The notes: generated from the sequence alone by a model not told the origin. A stretch of 64,000 nucleotides of DNA from an uncultured Methanoregula sp. (GCF_963667735.1 NZ_OY763919.1:1427539-1491538); one strand, 5' to 3'. Counted from the stretch's first letter, positions 44,777 to 53,713 are shown. Made by a program: numbers and translations.

Positions 44777-45820
44777 ATGCCGATGAAGACCATCTCCCCT
44801 CAAAAGACCCTCGGGCTCTCAGTGATTGCTCTGCTCACGATAGGTATTGTGCTCCTCTCGATCTTCTCCTTAAAAAACGGGTATTACAACATCTTTCCCT
44901 ATTTCTACATACTGCCCATCCTGATCCTTGCGTATTTTCAGCCCCGGTACGCCGTGTATTTCACGGTTCTCCTTGGCTGGATCTTCCTCGGGCTTGTAAG
45001 TCTGTACGGGCCTGCCGATATCCAGCTCTATGCGGCAAGCGTGGCGTTCTTCTACATCTTCGTCTCCCTTGGGATCATAATCTCCGCTTACTCCAGCCAG
45101 CTCCTCCAGGAGCGGAAATACCGGGAGATCTTCGAGAATTCCCAGGCCGGTATCCTCACCTTCGAAGCCGAGTCCCAGAAGATCCGCGAGGTCAATGCCC
45201 ACTCGGCCGAGATCCTCGGTCACACGCCCGATGAACTCAAACAGCAGTATTTTTCATCGCTTATGCTCGACGTGGAACAGGAATCCCGTTTCATGAAGAG
45301 CATCCGGCAGGACGAGAAGATCACCGATATAGAGATAGCCCTCCGGAGGAAGGACCGGACGGTTGTCTGGGTGATGCTGACCGCTGCCCTGACAAAAGAC
45401 GGCAATGTGATCTGTTCCCTTGTCGATATCACCGAACGGCGGCGCAATAAGGACGAACTCATCGAATCCGAACTCCGCTACCGGACACTCTTCGATGGGG
45501 CGAGCGATGCTATCTTCCTCCATGACATCGATGGCAGGATCTATGAGACCAATATTATCGCGACCCGTTATCTGGGCTATACCAAAAAGGAGCTGATGAA
45601 GATGCGGCTCCACGACCTGGATGCCGATCCCGAGCATTTTCTTGATCCGAAGACGGTTGAATCCTTCCAGGCACGGGGTCACATGCTGTATGACCGGGTT
45701 ATGAAGAGGAAGGATGGATCCACGATTCCTGTTGAGATCAGCAGCAGGATAACCGAATATTTCGGTATGCCCGCGGTCATGAGCACCGTGCGGGACATAT
45801 CGGAACGCAGGGAGTGCTGA
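44777..45820 (+). CDS. Membrane PAS-domain sensor protein without a kinase domain
   Basis: A 347-residue protein with four hydrophobic segments (about residues 12-105) and two PAS domains (about 112-230 and 235-345), the second ending in 'STVRDISERREC'. There is no HisKA, HATPase or other output domain, so it must signal through partners or be a remnant of a longer kinase. The N-terminal 'YFYILPILILAYFQPRY' resembles the membrane part of the kinase at 13827-17585. The start could be the ATG at 44777 or 44783. Confidence 0.83.
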   Translation: MPMKTISPQKTLGLSVIALLTIGIVLLSIFSLKNGYYNIFPYFYILPILILAYFQPRYAVYFTVLLGWIFLGLVSLYGPADIQLYAASVAFFYIFVSLGIIISAYSSQLLQERKYREIFENSQAGILTFEAESQKIREVNAHSAEILGHTPDELKQQYFSSLMLDVEQESRFMKSIRQDEKITDIEIALRRKDRTVVWVMLTAALTKDGNVICSLVDITERRRNKDELIESELRYRTLFDGASDAIFLHDIDGRIYETNIIATRYLGYTKKELMKMRLHDLDADPEHFLDPKTVESFQARGHMLYDRVMKRKDGSTIPVEISSRITEYFGMPAVMSTVRDISERREC

Positions 45821-45924
45821 AATCCTTTTTTGGCGAGCGCTACCGGCCGGTTCTCCATGTGATCAGAGCGCCGGGCCGGATTCCTGCCGTCAGATATAAT
45901 GGGATAAACCACCAAACCTGAACT

Positions 45925-46206
45925 ATGGATTCCGTAACCCTGAAAAGAGCGTTTTTTACGGGATGTAAATGTTTTTGTATCCTGCTGCTCGGCGTTATCG
46001 TTGTTCTGGGCTGGCTCATCCTTCTCCTTGCCGGCGTCCAGCTCCTGGGGACGTACTTCCCCGTCCTGGTACCCATGGTAACGGAGTGGCAGAGTCTCAT
46101 GACCGGGTGTTTTATTGCAGCAATGCACTATCCCCTGGTGGTTTTTCTCCTCCTTGCCTATGGGGGATTTCTTCTCCACCGGTTCAGATGGGATGAGTGG
46201 TTTTAG
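45925..46206 (+). CDS. Small two-helix membrane protein, unknown
   Basis: A 93-residue protein with two long hydrophobic helices ('CILLLGVIVVLGWLILLLAGVQLLG' and 'YPLVVFLLLAYGGFLL') and a charged C-terminus 'HRFRWDEWF'. I recognise no family. The ATG at 45925 lacks a strong ribosome-binding site. It may be an independent small gene; codon use is compatible with coding. Confidence 0.5.
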   Translation: MDSVTLKRAFFTGCKCFCILLLGVIVVLGWLILLLAGVQLLGTYFPVLVPMVTEWQSLMTGCFIAAMHYPLVVFLLLAYGGFLLHRFRWDEWF

Positions 46207-46289
46207 ATAGCTCTAGTATAGCGTTGATACATCCCTTTTCCCCCCATCTGCGGTGTATTCTCCGGGAAGGTATCTTCCCTGCACCGGGA

Positions 46290-46964
46290 TTACATCCCGA
46301 GTCCTTTGACCGGTCCGATGAGTGTGCTGTCATCGTGTTTCGGGTCATTCACCCGTTCGGATACCGGATAGATCTCCATCTCATCTGAAATCGTGGTGGA
46401 AAGGAATCGGTCCAGATCTCCCTGATTGATGGTGGTGCTGTTCAGCCACTGCTCTTCATCCCCGGAATCCAGGATGACCGGCATCCTCCCATGGATCCGC
46501 GCCATGCCGCCGGAGGCCTTCGTGGTGATGATTGCATACGTATACTGCTCCATTCCCTGTGCATCCCTGCAGACAGAATAGAGCCCGGCAAATGCGAAGA
46601 GTGATCTTTCCCTGAGGTGGACATAAAAGGGGATCCTTCGGCGTCCCTCCTGTTTCCACTCATAAAACCCGCTTGCAGGAACGAGACAGCGCCTGTTCGC
46701 AAGAAGGCTTCGGAAGATGGGTTTTTCAGTAAGGGTCTCCATCCGCGCATTGATCGGACGTATGTCTGCCACCGAGGCCTGCGTGTCAGAAGGGATGAGT
46801 CCCCACTGCATCAGGTTCATCTCGGCCTTTTCACGCTGTACGATGACCGGCATCACCTGCGACGGGGCAACATTGAACCTGGACCTGAGCCCGAGCATGG
46901 GATCATGGACGCGGAACCGGTTGCCGAGATCGTCGATGCAGACCAGGGAATACCTGCCACACAT
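46290..46964 (-). CDS. SRAP-domain protein (YedK/HMCES-like, abasic-site crosslinker)
   Basis: A 224-residue SOS-response-associated peptidase-family protein. After removal of Met, Cys2 of 'MCGRYSL' would be the catalytic residue that crosslinks to abasic sites in single-stranded DNA. Other active-site marks are 'RFNVAPSQVMPVI', 'INARMETL', 'SGFYEWKQEG' and 'RIHGRMPVIL'. The start is the ATG at 46964, since an upstream ATG would bury the catalytic Cys. AAGGA lies upstream. It stands alone, beside tRNA-Thr. Confidence 0.94.
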   Translation of the reverse strand: MCGRYSLVCIDDLGNRFRVHDPMLGLRSRFNVAPSQVMPVIVQREKAEMNLMQWGLIPSDTQASVADIRPINARMETLTEKPIFRSLLANRRCLVPASGFYEWKQEGRRRIPFYVHLRERSLFAFAGLYSVCRDAQGMEQYTYAIITTKASGGMARIHGRMPVILDSGDEEQWLNSTTINQGDLDRFLSTTISDEMEIYPVSERVNDPKHDDSTLIGPVKGLGM

Positions 46965-47094
46965 AATAAAAAATCCTTCCCCGGACAAGGTCATCAACAT
47001 TACGGTTAATGGCTGCAGAAACCGATCTTCCGCAGGGGAGATCCTGAAATTTCATAAAAAGAGCACGTATCCCGCGGGGATTCTGAATACTGGA

Positions 47095-47166
47095 AGCCGC
47101 CGGGGGGAATTGAACCCCCGACCTGCTGATTACGAATCAGCCGCTATGCCGCTAAGCCACGGCGGC
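47095..47166 (-). tRNA. tRNA-Thr (CGU anticodon)
   Basis: A 72-base cloverleaf on the minus strand. The acceptor stem GCCGCCG/CGGCGGC is perfect, the anticodon loop reads TTCGTAA (anticodon at 47132-47134), and the T arm GGGGG-TTCAATT-CCCCC is intact. CGU decodes ACG. The discriminator base is U, as usual for archaeal tRNA-Thr. No CCA is encoded and no intron is seen. Confidence 0.95.
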
Positions 47167-47219
47167 CCAATACCTCACAATATCGACCTTTGCGCTAATA
47201 AAATATGTGTCCGGGATTC

Positions 47220-47513
47220 TCACGAATACCCGCTCAGGGCAGTCACGTTATCCTTGCCGGCAGTCTCCTTTGGGGCAATGGTGCCGAACTTGGATTCGTA
47301 ATCGGCAATGGTTTTGGTGAGCACCGCCAGGAGGTTCTTTGCATGTGACGGGGTGATCGAGACGATCGCCTTGGCCCGGGCCTGGTTGACCTGCGGGAGC
47401 TGGTGGAGGAACATGAACGTGAACTCATCGTCCTTGTACGCGATCTGGATCATGTTGCTGTACACCGGATCGAGCGTAGGGGGAATATTGACCGAGATTT
47501 CCTGGCCTGACAT
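47220..47513 (-). CDS. DUF3467 family protein
   Basis: A 97-residue protein. The DUF3467 pattern is visible: 'PVYSNMIQIAYKDDEFTFMFLH', then 'AIVSITPSHAKNLLAVLTKTIADYESKFG'. The family is of unknown function and is found across bacteria and archaea. The start is the ATG at 47513, which fits the usual family length; the upstream in-frame extension lacks similarity. It stands between tRNA-Thr and the divergent Cas4-like gene. Confidence 0.83.
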   Translation of the reverse strand: MSGQEISVNIPPTLDPVYSNMIQIAYKDDEFTFMFLHQLPQVNQARAKAIVSITPSHAKNLLAVLTKTIADYESKFGTIAPKETAGKDNVTALSGYS

Positions 47514-47670
47514 AGGTACTGGTTGGCAGTACAGATATGAAAAGATGGTTATCGGCACGCGATCACTTGGATTTCTCCAATAAATATAATCCCCACTCAT
47601 TCCCACGATTAAATGAGGAATTATTCTGGCGGAAGAACGGGCATATGTCGCGATCTCGGATCTGGTACGG

Positions 47671-48300
47671 GTGCATGCCTGCGCGGTCCGGTTTTACTAT
47701 GAACAGAACGATCCTGTTGCGGAATCCGACCGGTACGCTGTCTGCAAGCAGCTGTCGTATCATCTCGGCAGTGCTCTCGATGGTGAGAGCATCTGGGATG
47801 AGATCGGTACCGTCCGCCCATCCATTGATCCGGCACTGAAGGAGTTTCTTGGAATCTGCATCACGGCCTGCGCAAAAAGTGAATGGAAACCGGCAGCAGA
47901 GACCGATGTGCGGGTAGTCTCGCATAAGCACGGGATCGCCGGCATGATCGACCGTGTTACCGGCGATGGTGCGTTCTCGATCATCAGGGCTTCGGGTGCA
48001 ATGCCGCTGGGCACCTATGCCGCGGACCGCCTCCGGATAGCGGCCATTGCGCTCTGCCTTGAAGAGATGACCGGAAAAGAGGTTCCCGGCGGGAATGTCG
48101 AGTATATTCCCGATGGCGTGACCCGTTACCACGCGGTCCAGCCCCGGGACCGCCGGCAGATCCTTGCCACGCTCCACAAGTACCATGCCATCATCGAAGG
48201 AAAGATGCCCGAACACCCGCTCAATGCCCCCTGCAACCGCTGCAAATACAAGGAAAAATGCGAGAGCAGCGTCGGGAAGCGGCTGAGCGAGCTCCTCTAG
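47671..48300 (+). CDS. Cas4/Dna2-type Fe-S protein with degenerate nuclease motif; N-terminus probably shifted by a 1-base indel
   Basis: From the GTG at 47671 the protein has 209 residues. The Cas4 Fe-S cysteines are all present: one in 'HACAVRFYYE' and three in 'CNRCKYKEKC' near the C-terminus. The RecB-like 'GIAGMIDRV' Asp and 'ADRLRIAAIALCLEEMTG' helix are kept, but the catalytic E-x-K expected between them reads 'SIIRASGAMP', so nuclease activity seems lost. Conserved-looking residues ('VAISDLVRV') precede the GTG with no standard start; dropping one A near 47620 would join them to the ATG at 47613, giving 'MRIILAEE'. No CRISPR array or other cas gene is nearby. Confidence 0.8.
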   Translation: MHACAVRFYYEQNDPVAESDRYAVCKQLSYHLGSALDGESIWDEIGTVRPSIDPALKEFLGICITACAKSEWKPAAETDVRVVSHKHGIAGMIDRVTGDGAFSIIRASGAMPLGTYAADRLRIAAIALCLEEMTGKEVPGGNVEYIPDGVTRYHAVQPRDRRQILATLHKYHAIIEGKMPEHPLNAPCNRCKYKEKCESSVGKRLSELL

Positions 48301-48324
48301 GCAGGCGATGGCAACCGGGCGGGA

Positions 48325-50430
48325 TCAGTTGTGGCCGGGATCCTGCGATTCCGGTACAAACCGGTAAGCCCCGGTAGGAACCAGGATCTCAAAGCGTGCC
48401 CCGCGTCCCGGTTGGCCGGTCTCACAGATCGAAATACCGGTAATGGAGAGGATCTGCCGCACCAGGAATAGTCCCGGAACTGGTGTTATTCCGGTATCCC
48501 GCTCAAAGATCCCTTCCTTCAAATTTTTGGATATCCCTTTTCCATTGCCCTCTACGGTCATCACAAGCCCCCCCTGCGTCACCGCATATCCAAGGATGAG
48601 TCCGCTGACCTCCCCGCCCATGGTAAGGATGCTCTCAACCAGGCGGAAAAACGCTTTCTCGAGCAGAGGGTCGGCATAAATCTCAATGCCCTCCAGGTTT
48701 CCGTTGCGGGTGATGCCCCGGAAGTCCAGGTGTGAGATGGCATAGAGAAAGACCTGCTGGACATTCTGCCACCGGGGCGGAGTCATTCCCAGATCCTGGT
48801 AATCCTGGGCAAACTTCAGGGATCCCGAGATCTTCTTTAAGATCACGGTTTCCTTGTTGAGGTACGCAGACCGCTCTTCTGGAACATCGACCTTTTTTAA
48901 TAACTCCACATAGGCGGAGAGTGAGAATATCCCCGCCTGGATATCCTGGAATGTAACCGCATTGAGGATACCCATCTTGCTCCGGGCAAGGTGCAGGGAT
49001 TCCTGCATCCGTTTTTGTTCGGTGACATCCTGGACCACCCCGAGCACCCGGTCTGAATCGAGGCGGATCAACCGGGCTTCAAAGGACTTCTGGCCAAGAG
49101 GAGTTACAAGATCGTACCCGATGGTCTCGAGCTTTCCGGAATCCAGTGCCCGCCCGATTGCCGTGGTGATGAGGCCGACGGTAGACGGCTCGAAACCGGC
49201 ATCCGCAAGCGTGGATCCAATGGCAAATCCTGAGGGGATTATCTTTGCCGCTTCTCCAGAAGCCTGGATATCCAGGTACTTCCCGTTGCGGGAGAGGATG
49301 AACAGGAGGTCCGGTATAGCGGCAAGGATTGCAGCATTGCGCTGTTCGCTCTCCCGCAGGGCCTGCTCTGTCCGGCGGCGCTGTTCCAGTTCGGTGACCA
49401 GTTCGGCAGTCTTGAGTGCCACCTGGTGCTTGAGTGCGCGATTGAGGAGGAGGATGATTATCACAATAGCAAACACGACGGCTATCAGAATAATGAGCGA
49501 CAGGTATACCTGGGGGTCCGGACCGGGAACCGGGACCAGGGATGACGAGATCCACCGTTTGACAATCACGGCATTATCTTCGGGAGGAATTTCTGCCAGG
49601 CCTTTATTCAGGATGGAAACAAGCATCGGCTGATCGTTTCGGACACCGAATGCGAACTGGAGAGGTCCCTCACCCTCGGGGGCGTACTCCCCGCTGACCT
49701 TGAGGTTGGTTATTCCCTCTCTCTCCACTACGTAGGTAACCGTCGCAAGATCTCCCAGGTATGCATCGGCAGAACCGAATGCCACTTTTGTAAGTCCGGT
49801 CTCCACATCGGGAACCGGTACAGCATTTATATCCGGGTAACGTTCCTTGAGGAGCAGGTGGCTCGTGTACCCGTCGACAACAGCAACACTTTTTCCATCC
49901 AGTTTTTCAAGTGAAAGACCCGAGGATACATCGTTCTTTGTCACAATGACAAGTGCGTTTTTGTAATACGGCCGGGTGAAGAGGAGATAATCCTTCCGGA
50001 GATTCGAGATGTACACCGCACTGAGGAGGTCAACTTCCTTTTTCTGGATCCGATCGATGCAGACATTCCAGTTGTTGACCGGCTCTATAGCGAATCTGAG
50101 GCCGGTGCTCTCACCTGCCCTCCGGAGATAATCCAGGGAGAGACCGGAATAGGTCCCGCTGCTGTCCAGGAATTCTATCGGGGTATAAGAAGGATCGATG
50201 CAGACATGGATCACGGGATGTTCCTGCACCCACGCGATCTCAGCTGGCGTAAGGTTTGCCGGCATTGCGGGCGAAAGGCCCGGAACCGGCCTGATCTCAT
50301 CGAGCGCTGCAACGGGAAATGCACTCAGCACCAGGATCGCAGCCAGAGTGACGCAGATGAGAAACCGGGACAGGTACGGCTGCCGGGGGCAGGGCTCTTC
50401 ACTCCCGGCCGGTACCTGTACCCTCGCCAT
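48325..50430 (-). CDS. Substrate-binding-domain sensor, PAS, degenerate histidine-kinase-like C-terminus
   Basis: A 701-residue membrane sensor. After a signal/anchor helix ('LICVTLAAILVLSAFPVAA'), residues about 70-295 form a periplasmic-type SBP_bac_3 domain ('PVIHVCIDPSYTPIEF', 'VDLLSAVYISNLRKDYLLFTRPY'). A membrane helix (about 309-331) and a PAS domain follow. The C-terminal third resembles a kinase core, but the expected His position reads 'VTFQDIQAGIF', the N box reads 'LVESILTMGG', and the G boxes are eroded ('VEGNGKGIS', 'PVPGLFLV'). It is probably catalytically dead. It may bind an amino-acid-like ligand and act with the next upstream protein, which shares the same C-terminal layout. 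Confidence 0.82.
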   Translation of the reverse strand: MARVQVPAGSEEPCPRQPYLSRFLICVTLAAILVLSAFPVAALDEIRPVPGLSPAMPANLTPAEIAWVQEHPVIHVCIDPSYTPIEFLDSSGTYSGLSLDYLRRAGESTGLRFAIEPVNNWNVCIDRIQKKEVDLLSAVYISNLRKDYLLFTRPYYKNALVIVTKNDVSSGLSLEKLDGKSVAVVDGYTSHLLLKERYPDINAVPVPDVETGLTKVAFGSADAYLGDLATVTYVVEREGITNLKVSGEYAPEGEGPLQFAFGVRNDQPMLVSILNKGLAEIPPEDNAVIVKRWISSSLVPVPGPDPQVYLSLIILIAVVFAIVIIILLLNRALKHQVALKTAELVTELEQRRRTEQALRESEQRNAAILAAIPDLLFILSRNGKYLDIQASGEAAKIIPSGFAIGSTLADAGFEPSTVGLITTAIGRALDSGKLETIGYDLVTPLGQKSFEARLIRLDSDRVLGVVQDVTEQKRMQESLHLARSKMGILNAVTFQDIQAGIFSLSAYVELLKKVDVPEERSAYLNKETVILKKISGSLKFAQDYQDLGMTPPRWQNVQQVFLYAISHLDFRGITRNGNLEGIEIYADPLLEKAFFRLVESILTMGGEVSGLILGYAVTQGGLVMTVEGNGKGISKNLKEGIFERDTGITPVPGLFLVRQILSITGISICETGQPGRGARFEILVPTGAYRFVPESQDPGHN

Positions 50431-50514
50431 ACAACCACGTATCCTGTCTCATCAGCCAGAAAACCGCCGCAAATCCGGTTTTTTCCTGATTAGCATTTGA
50501 GTGTGCAGCGCCCA

Positions 50515-50530
50515 ACTATATAAAAAAAAC
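50515..50530 (-). promoter_or_regulatory. TATA box of the SBP-type sensor gene
   Basis: On the minus strand TTTTTTTATATAGT lies about 85-100 bases before the start at 50430, in the gap (50431-50677) separating it from the upstream sensor gene. This implies the two sensor genes have separate promoters and a leader of about 60 bases. Confidence 0.5.
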
Positions 50531-50677
50531 GGAGATGCCCCTTCTCTGTGAAGATCATAACAAAAGCAGTCCGGCACCTGGCACTCCAGGGGGTGCTATT
50601 TCCGGATATAAAACCGGCTGGATGGAGGCCGGGCAATGTCAGGAATCCTTTGTAAAAACGAAAGAAAAACCGGGTGA

Positions 50678-51583
50678 TCAGATCTTCCTGAACTCCCCGG
50701 CGGGAACATGGATCTCAAACCGGGCACCTTTCCCGGGAAGCCCGGCTTCCCGGACCATGAGGCCCGTCTCTGCAAGGATCTGTTTTACAAAGAAGAGCCC
50801 GTATCCCGCGTGCCGGCCGTACTCCTCGGGGAAGAGGGAGCCTTTCTTGGTCGGGGGTATCCCGGCACCGTCATCCTCGCAGACGATGACAAGCGAGCTC
50901 TCGGCCATGTGGCTCGTGAACCGGATCCGGGTGAGGTGTTCCCCGCCGTGCCTGAGGGCGTTGTCGATCATGTAGAAAAATGCTTTTTCCAGCAGTCGGT
51001 CCGCATAGATCTCGATGTTCTGGATCTCGACATCGATGGTGACTTTCCCGAGGCTTGCCCCCACCCGTGCCCGCATGATGGTGTCGGCAACATTCTGCCA
51101 TTCCGGGGCACTGACCCCGATATCCTGGTACTCCTTGATGAATTTGACCTGGCGGTGGATTTTGGTTACCGCCTCTTTTATCTTATCCATATCGGCACTG
51201 CGGACCGTGTGTTCCATGTCGAGGGTCAGTTCGGTGAGCTGGTTGAGGATATCCTGCCGCGTTATAGTGTTGAGGAACGTGAGGCGGGTATTGGCGCGGG
51301 CCAGACGGAGCTCCAGGGCTTCCCGTTCGCGGGTCTCCCGTTTGAGCAGGTGACAGAGTTTTGCAATGAACAGGATGAGCATTATGACGAGCAGGATCCC
51401 GACTACCAGCAGTTCATCGAACTGGAACTGCTCGTATGCCTGGAGACCTGCCCAGAGTGATTCGGCGAGATTGAGCCGGGCCGAGATAAAAAAGAGGATG
51501 GCCGAGAGCACAATGATTGCCGCGATATACCCGAATATTGTAATATTCCAGGATTGGGGTTTTTTTGCCAAAACGTCGCTCAT
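50678..51583 (-). CDS. Membrane histidine-kinase-like protein lacking the phosphoacceptor His
   Basis: A 301-residue protein with two membrane helices ('FGYIAAIIVLSAILFFISA' and 'LLVVGILLVIMLILFIAKL'), a coiled linker, a dimerisation helix pair and an HATPase domain. The methanogen-type H box, usually TRHDILNQ, here reads 'TRQDILNQ' (Q110), so autophosphorylation by the usual route is not expected. The ATP-binding boxes look intact: 'MIDNALRHGGEH', 'CEDDGAGIPPTKKGS', 'GYGLFFVKQIL'. I use the ATG at 51583, with GGGA seven bases upstream; ATG at 51589 is possible. It may act as an ATP-dependent conformational switch or phosphatase. Confidence 0.83.
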   Translation of the reverse strand: MSDVLAKKPQSWNITIFGYIAAIIVLSAILFFISARLNLAESLWAGLQAYEQFQFDELLVVGILLVIMLILFIAKLCHLLKRETREREALELRLARANTRLTFLNTITRQDILNQLTELTLDMEHTVRSADMDKIKEAVTKIHRQVKFIKEYQDIGVSAPEWQNVADTIMRARVGASLGKVTIDVEIQNIEIYADRLLEKAFFYMIDNALRHGGEHLTRIRFTSHMAESSLVIVCEDDGAGIPPTKKGSLFPEEYGRHAGYGLFFVKQILAETGLMVREAGLPGKGARFEIHVPAGEFRKI

Positions 51584-51813
51584 ATCCATTTCCCTATATC
51601 TTCCTCTCCTTGTGGACTCATGAATATTGTGGTACTGTACCGGTGAGAAGGCCCGGGTTTTCATGACGGTACGGATCAGATTCCCCCATCAAATCACCCC
51701 ACTCGTTCCTCACCCTGCGCAGGATCGTGCCGGCACACTTTCACTGCCCGCACCCTTTCTCCTTTTATTGCAGGTTCCCGAACCGTCAGGATTGCAGATG
51801 TTTGAGGTGTATC

Positions 51814-52176
51814 ATGACAAAAGTACGGATCGAGACGGGAACCCCGCAGGGGAATGCACTGGGTTTTTTTGAGGACCTCTTTTCAGGCTGGCTTGAGCTG
51901 CAGGAGAATGGCTGCCTGTATCTCCATTATATCATCTCCCGGCACAAGAACGAGGGCAACACGCAGGCATTGATCCTGAAGTGGCTTGCCGAAGGGTACG
52001 ATGTCCGGGTGGTCATGCCCCGGCCGGTGATGCAGCACATCCTGAACAAATTCGGGTTTATCCCGGCAAAAGAATATTTTCCCGACCAGTACGAGGGGAT
52101 TGTCGAAGTCTGGTACCGTCCTGCATGGGGCGGGATGGGCATGCAGGACACCCCGGCCCCTGCAGGGATCCTCTGA
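51814..52176 (+). CDS. Hypothetical protein with faint GNAT-like C-terminal half
   Basis: A 120-residue soluble protein starting at the ATG at 51814 with GAGGTG a few bases upstream. The segment 'IISRHKNEGNTQALILKWLAEGYDVRVVMPRPVMQHILNKFGFIP' is reminiscent of the second half of GNAT acetyltransferases, where a helix and strand are followed by 'K-x-GF', but the acetyl-CoA loop is not recognisable. I therefore leave function open. It converges with the nucleotidyltransferase gene 30 bases downstream. Confidence 0.65.
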   Translation: MTKVRIETGTPQGNALGFFEDLFSGWLELQENGCLYLHYIISRHKNEGNTQALILKWLAEGYDVRVVMPRPVMQHILNKFGFIPAKEYFPDQYEGIVEVWYRPAWGGMGMQDTPAPAGIL

Positions 52177-52206
52177 ATATCCCTTTTCCGGCCCGGGATC
52201 ACCCGG

Positions 52207-53130
52207 TCATTGCCCGAGCAGGGTCAAGGATTGTATATATTCACCCCGGGCTTCCCGGGTGGTCCCAACCACCAGCCATTTCTCATTGCCGTGCTGCTCG
52301 CAGACGCCGCACGCTTCAATCCTCTCCCCGGCAAGCGCCTGGCCGCTGTAGGTGTGCGTGAACGAGAGGACCCGGCGTATGGATTCGTGCTCGATCTCGT
52401 ACACGGCAGGATTGTCGAATGCCAGGGAGGCATCGGTGACTTTTGCCTCGATAGTCATCTTCCCCAGGACCGTTCCCCTGCCGGCCGGGGCACTTTTTAT
52501 GTCTTCATAGGCGCGGGTGTACAGGATGTCGAAATACGTGCCTTCGATCTGGCCCCGGTTCCATTTCCTCTGCTCGTGGAGTACGAAGGTGTCATACGGG
52601 ATCTCGGGCTTCCGTTTTTCATACACCTTGCGCCACATCTCTTCGGAAAGCCCCTCGATCTTTCGGTTCTTTATCCCCTCGCGGACGAGCGCCTGGGCAG
52701 TGAACCAGTGGCTGCCATAGACCACCATGTCGATATCCGAGGTCTCGTTCTCCAGCTGGCAGAGGAGCGATCCCGTGCAGCCGACCGTTCCCTGAGGAAG
52801 GCCAAAGAGACTGACGAGTTTTTTCACCCGGGGGTGGGCAGAAGCAATCCTGTTGATCTCGAGATCGGGTTTGAGCACGCGTTTTACGTCCGTGTAGGGA
52901 ACCCGGTGAAGAAGGCCGGCATAGCCGGGTTTTTTCCGGGACACGAGCTCGTAGGCCTCCTCGAAATCATATTTCGTGTACCTCCGGCCTGACGGGTGAA
53001 CCCGCGTTCCCTCATCCTCGGGAACATACCGGAGCACGCACCCGACCGATCCCTCGTTGTCATAGGTTGAAACGGCATACAGCCACCCATCGGGATCTGA
53101 AATAAAATCGCGTAACCGGACGGGCATCAT
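52207..53130 (-). CDS. Pol-beta-type nucleotidyltransferase domain protein
   Basis: A 307-residue protein. A nucleotidyltransferase core is seen near residue 120: 'GCTGSLLCQLENETSDIDMVVYG', with the G-S and D-x-D metal-binding residues. Flanking regions ('FISDPDGWLYAVSTYDNEGSVGCVLRYVP', and a C-terminal 'GKMTIEAKVTDASLAFDNPAVYEIE') belong to an archaeal group whose substrate is unknown. The start at 53130 has GAGGTT upstream; earlier codons lack support. It follows tsaC after 10 bases, so it likely belongs to the same operon. Confidence 0.8.
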   Translation of the reverse strand: MMPVRLRDFISDPDGWLYAVSTYDNEGSVGCVLRYVPEDEGTRVHPSGRRYTKYDFEEAYELVSRKKPGYAGLLHRVPYTDVKRVLKPDLEINRIASAHPRVKKLVSLFGLPQGTVGCTGSLLCQLENETSDIDMVVYGSHWFTAQALVREGIKNRKIEGLSEEMWRKVYEKRKPEIPYDTFVLHEQRKWNRGQIEGTYFDILYTRAYEDIKSAPAGRGTVLGKMTIEAKVTDASLAFDNPAVYEIEHESIRRVLSFTHTYSGQALAGERIEACGVCEQHGNEKWLVVGTTREARGEYIQSLTLLGQ

Positions 53131-53140
53131 AAAAAGAACC

Positions 53141-53713
53141 TCACAGGGTCGAAAGGTAGTGCTCGACCTTTTCGGCTTCTGCCCCGCGGCGGACGATCCG
53201 AAGCCCGGCAAGGTCAACGACCGTACTTGGTGTGCCGGGAAGCCTGCCCCCGTCGATGAGCAGCTCCCGGGGCACGGTGCATTCGTCGGGAGTCTGGGGA
53301 TCCTTGGACCCGTGGAGGTTTGCGCTGGTTGCCGTGATCGGGCCGTCGAACCGTTCGATCAGCCGGAGCGCCTTCTCATGAGACGGGATCCGGATGCCGA
53401 TCATGCCGGTGCCTCCGGTCAGGATCTCCGGGACGCTGTTGCGGGAGGGAAGGATGACCGTGACCGGGCCCGGGAGGAACTTCTCGATGAAATCCTGCAT
53501 CTCCGGCCTTATGTGGGCAACGGCACAGAGCATCTCGAAATCCGAGACTGCAATCGAGATGGGCATCGAGATAGGCCGTTTCTTGGCCTCGTACACCCGG
53601 TCGATCGCCTCGTCCGAGAACGCATCTGCCCCAAGACCATAGACCGTCTCCGTAGGGTAGACTACCAGCCCGTCATGCATCAGGATGGAGACCGCTTTTT
53701 CTATGATGTCCAT
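53141..53713 (-). CDS. L-threonylcarbamoyladenylate synthase (TsaC/Sua5 family)
   Basis: A 190-residue enzyme that makes threonylcarbamoyl-AMP from Thr, bicarbonate and ATP for the t6A37 modification of tRNAs decoding ANN codons. Motifs include 'GLVVYPTETVYGLGADAFSDEAIDRVYEAKKRP', 'FLPGPVTVIL', 'GTGMIGIRIPSHEKALRLIERFDGPITATSANLHG' and 'TPSTVVDLAGLRIVRRG'. It is the TsaC-sized form without the Sua5 extension. Its ATG overlaps the last base of the upstream ACT-domain gene. Confidence 0.94.
   Translation of the reverse strand: MDIIEKAVSILMHDGLVVYPTETVYGLGADAFSDEAIDRVYEAKKRPISMPISIAVSDFEMLCAVAHIRPEMQDFIEKFLPGPVTVILPSRNSVPEILTGGTGMIGIRIPSHEKALRLIERFDGPITATSANLHGSKDPQTPDECTVPRELLIDGGRLPGTPSTVVDLAGLRIVRRGAEAEKVEHYLSTL

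Noticed and set aside
47671..48300. A CRISPR-Cas locus, suggested by the Cas4-like gene
   Set aside because: No array and no other cas gene in the window; the nuclease motif is also degenerate.
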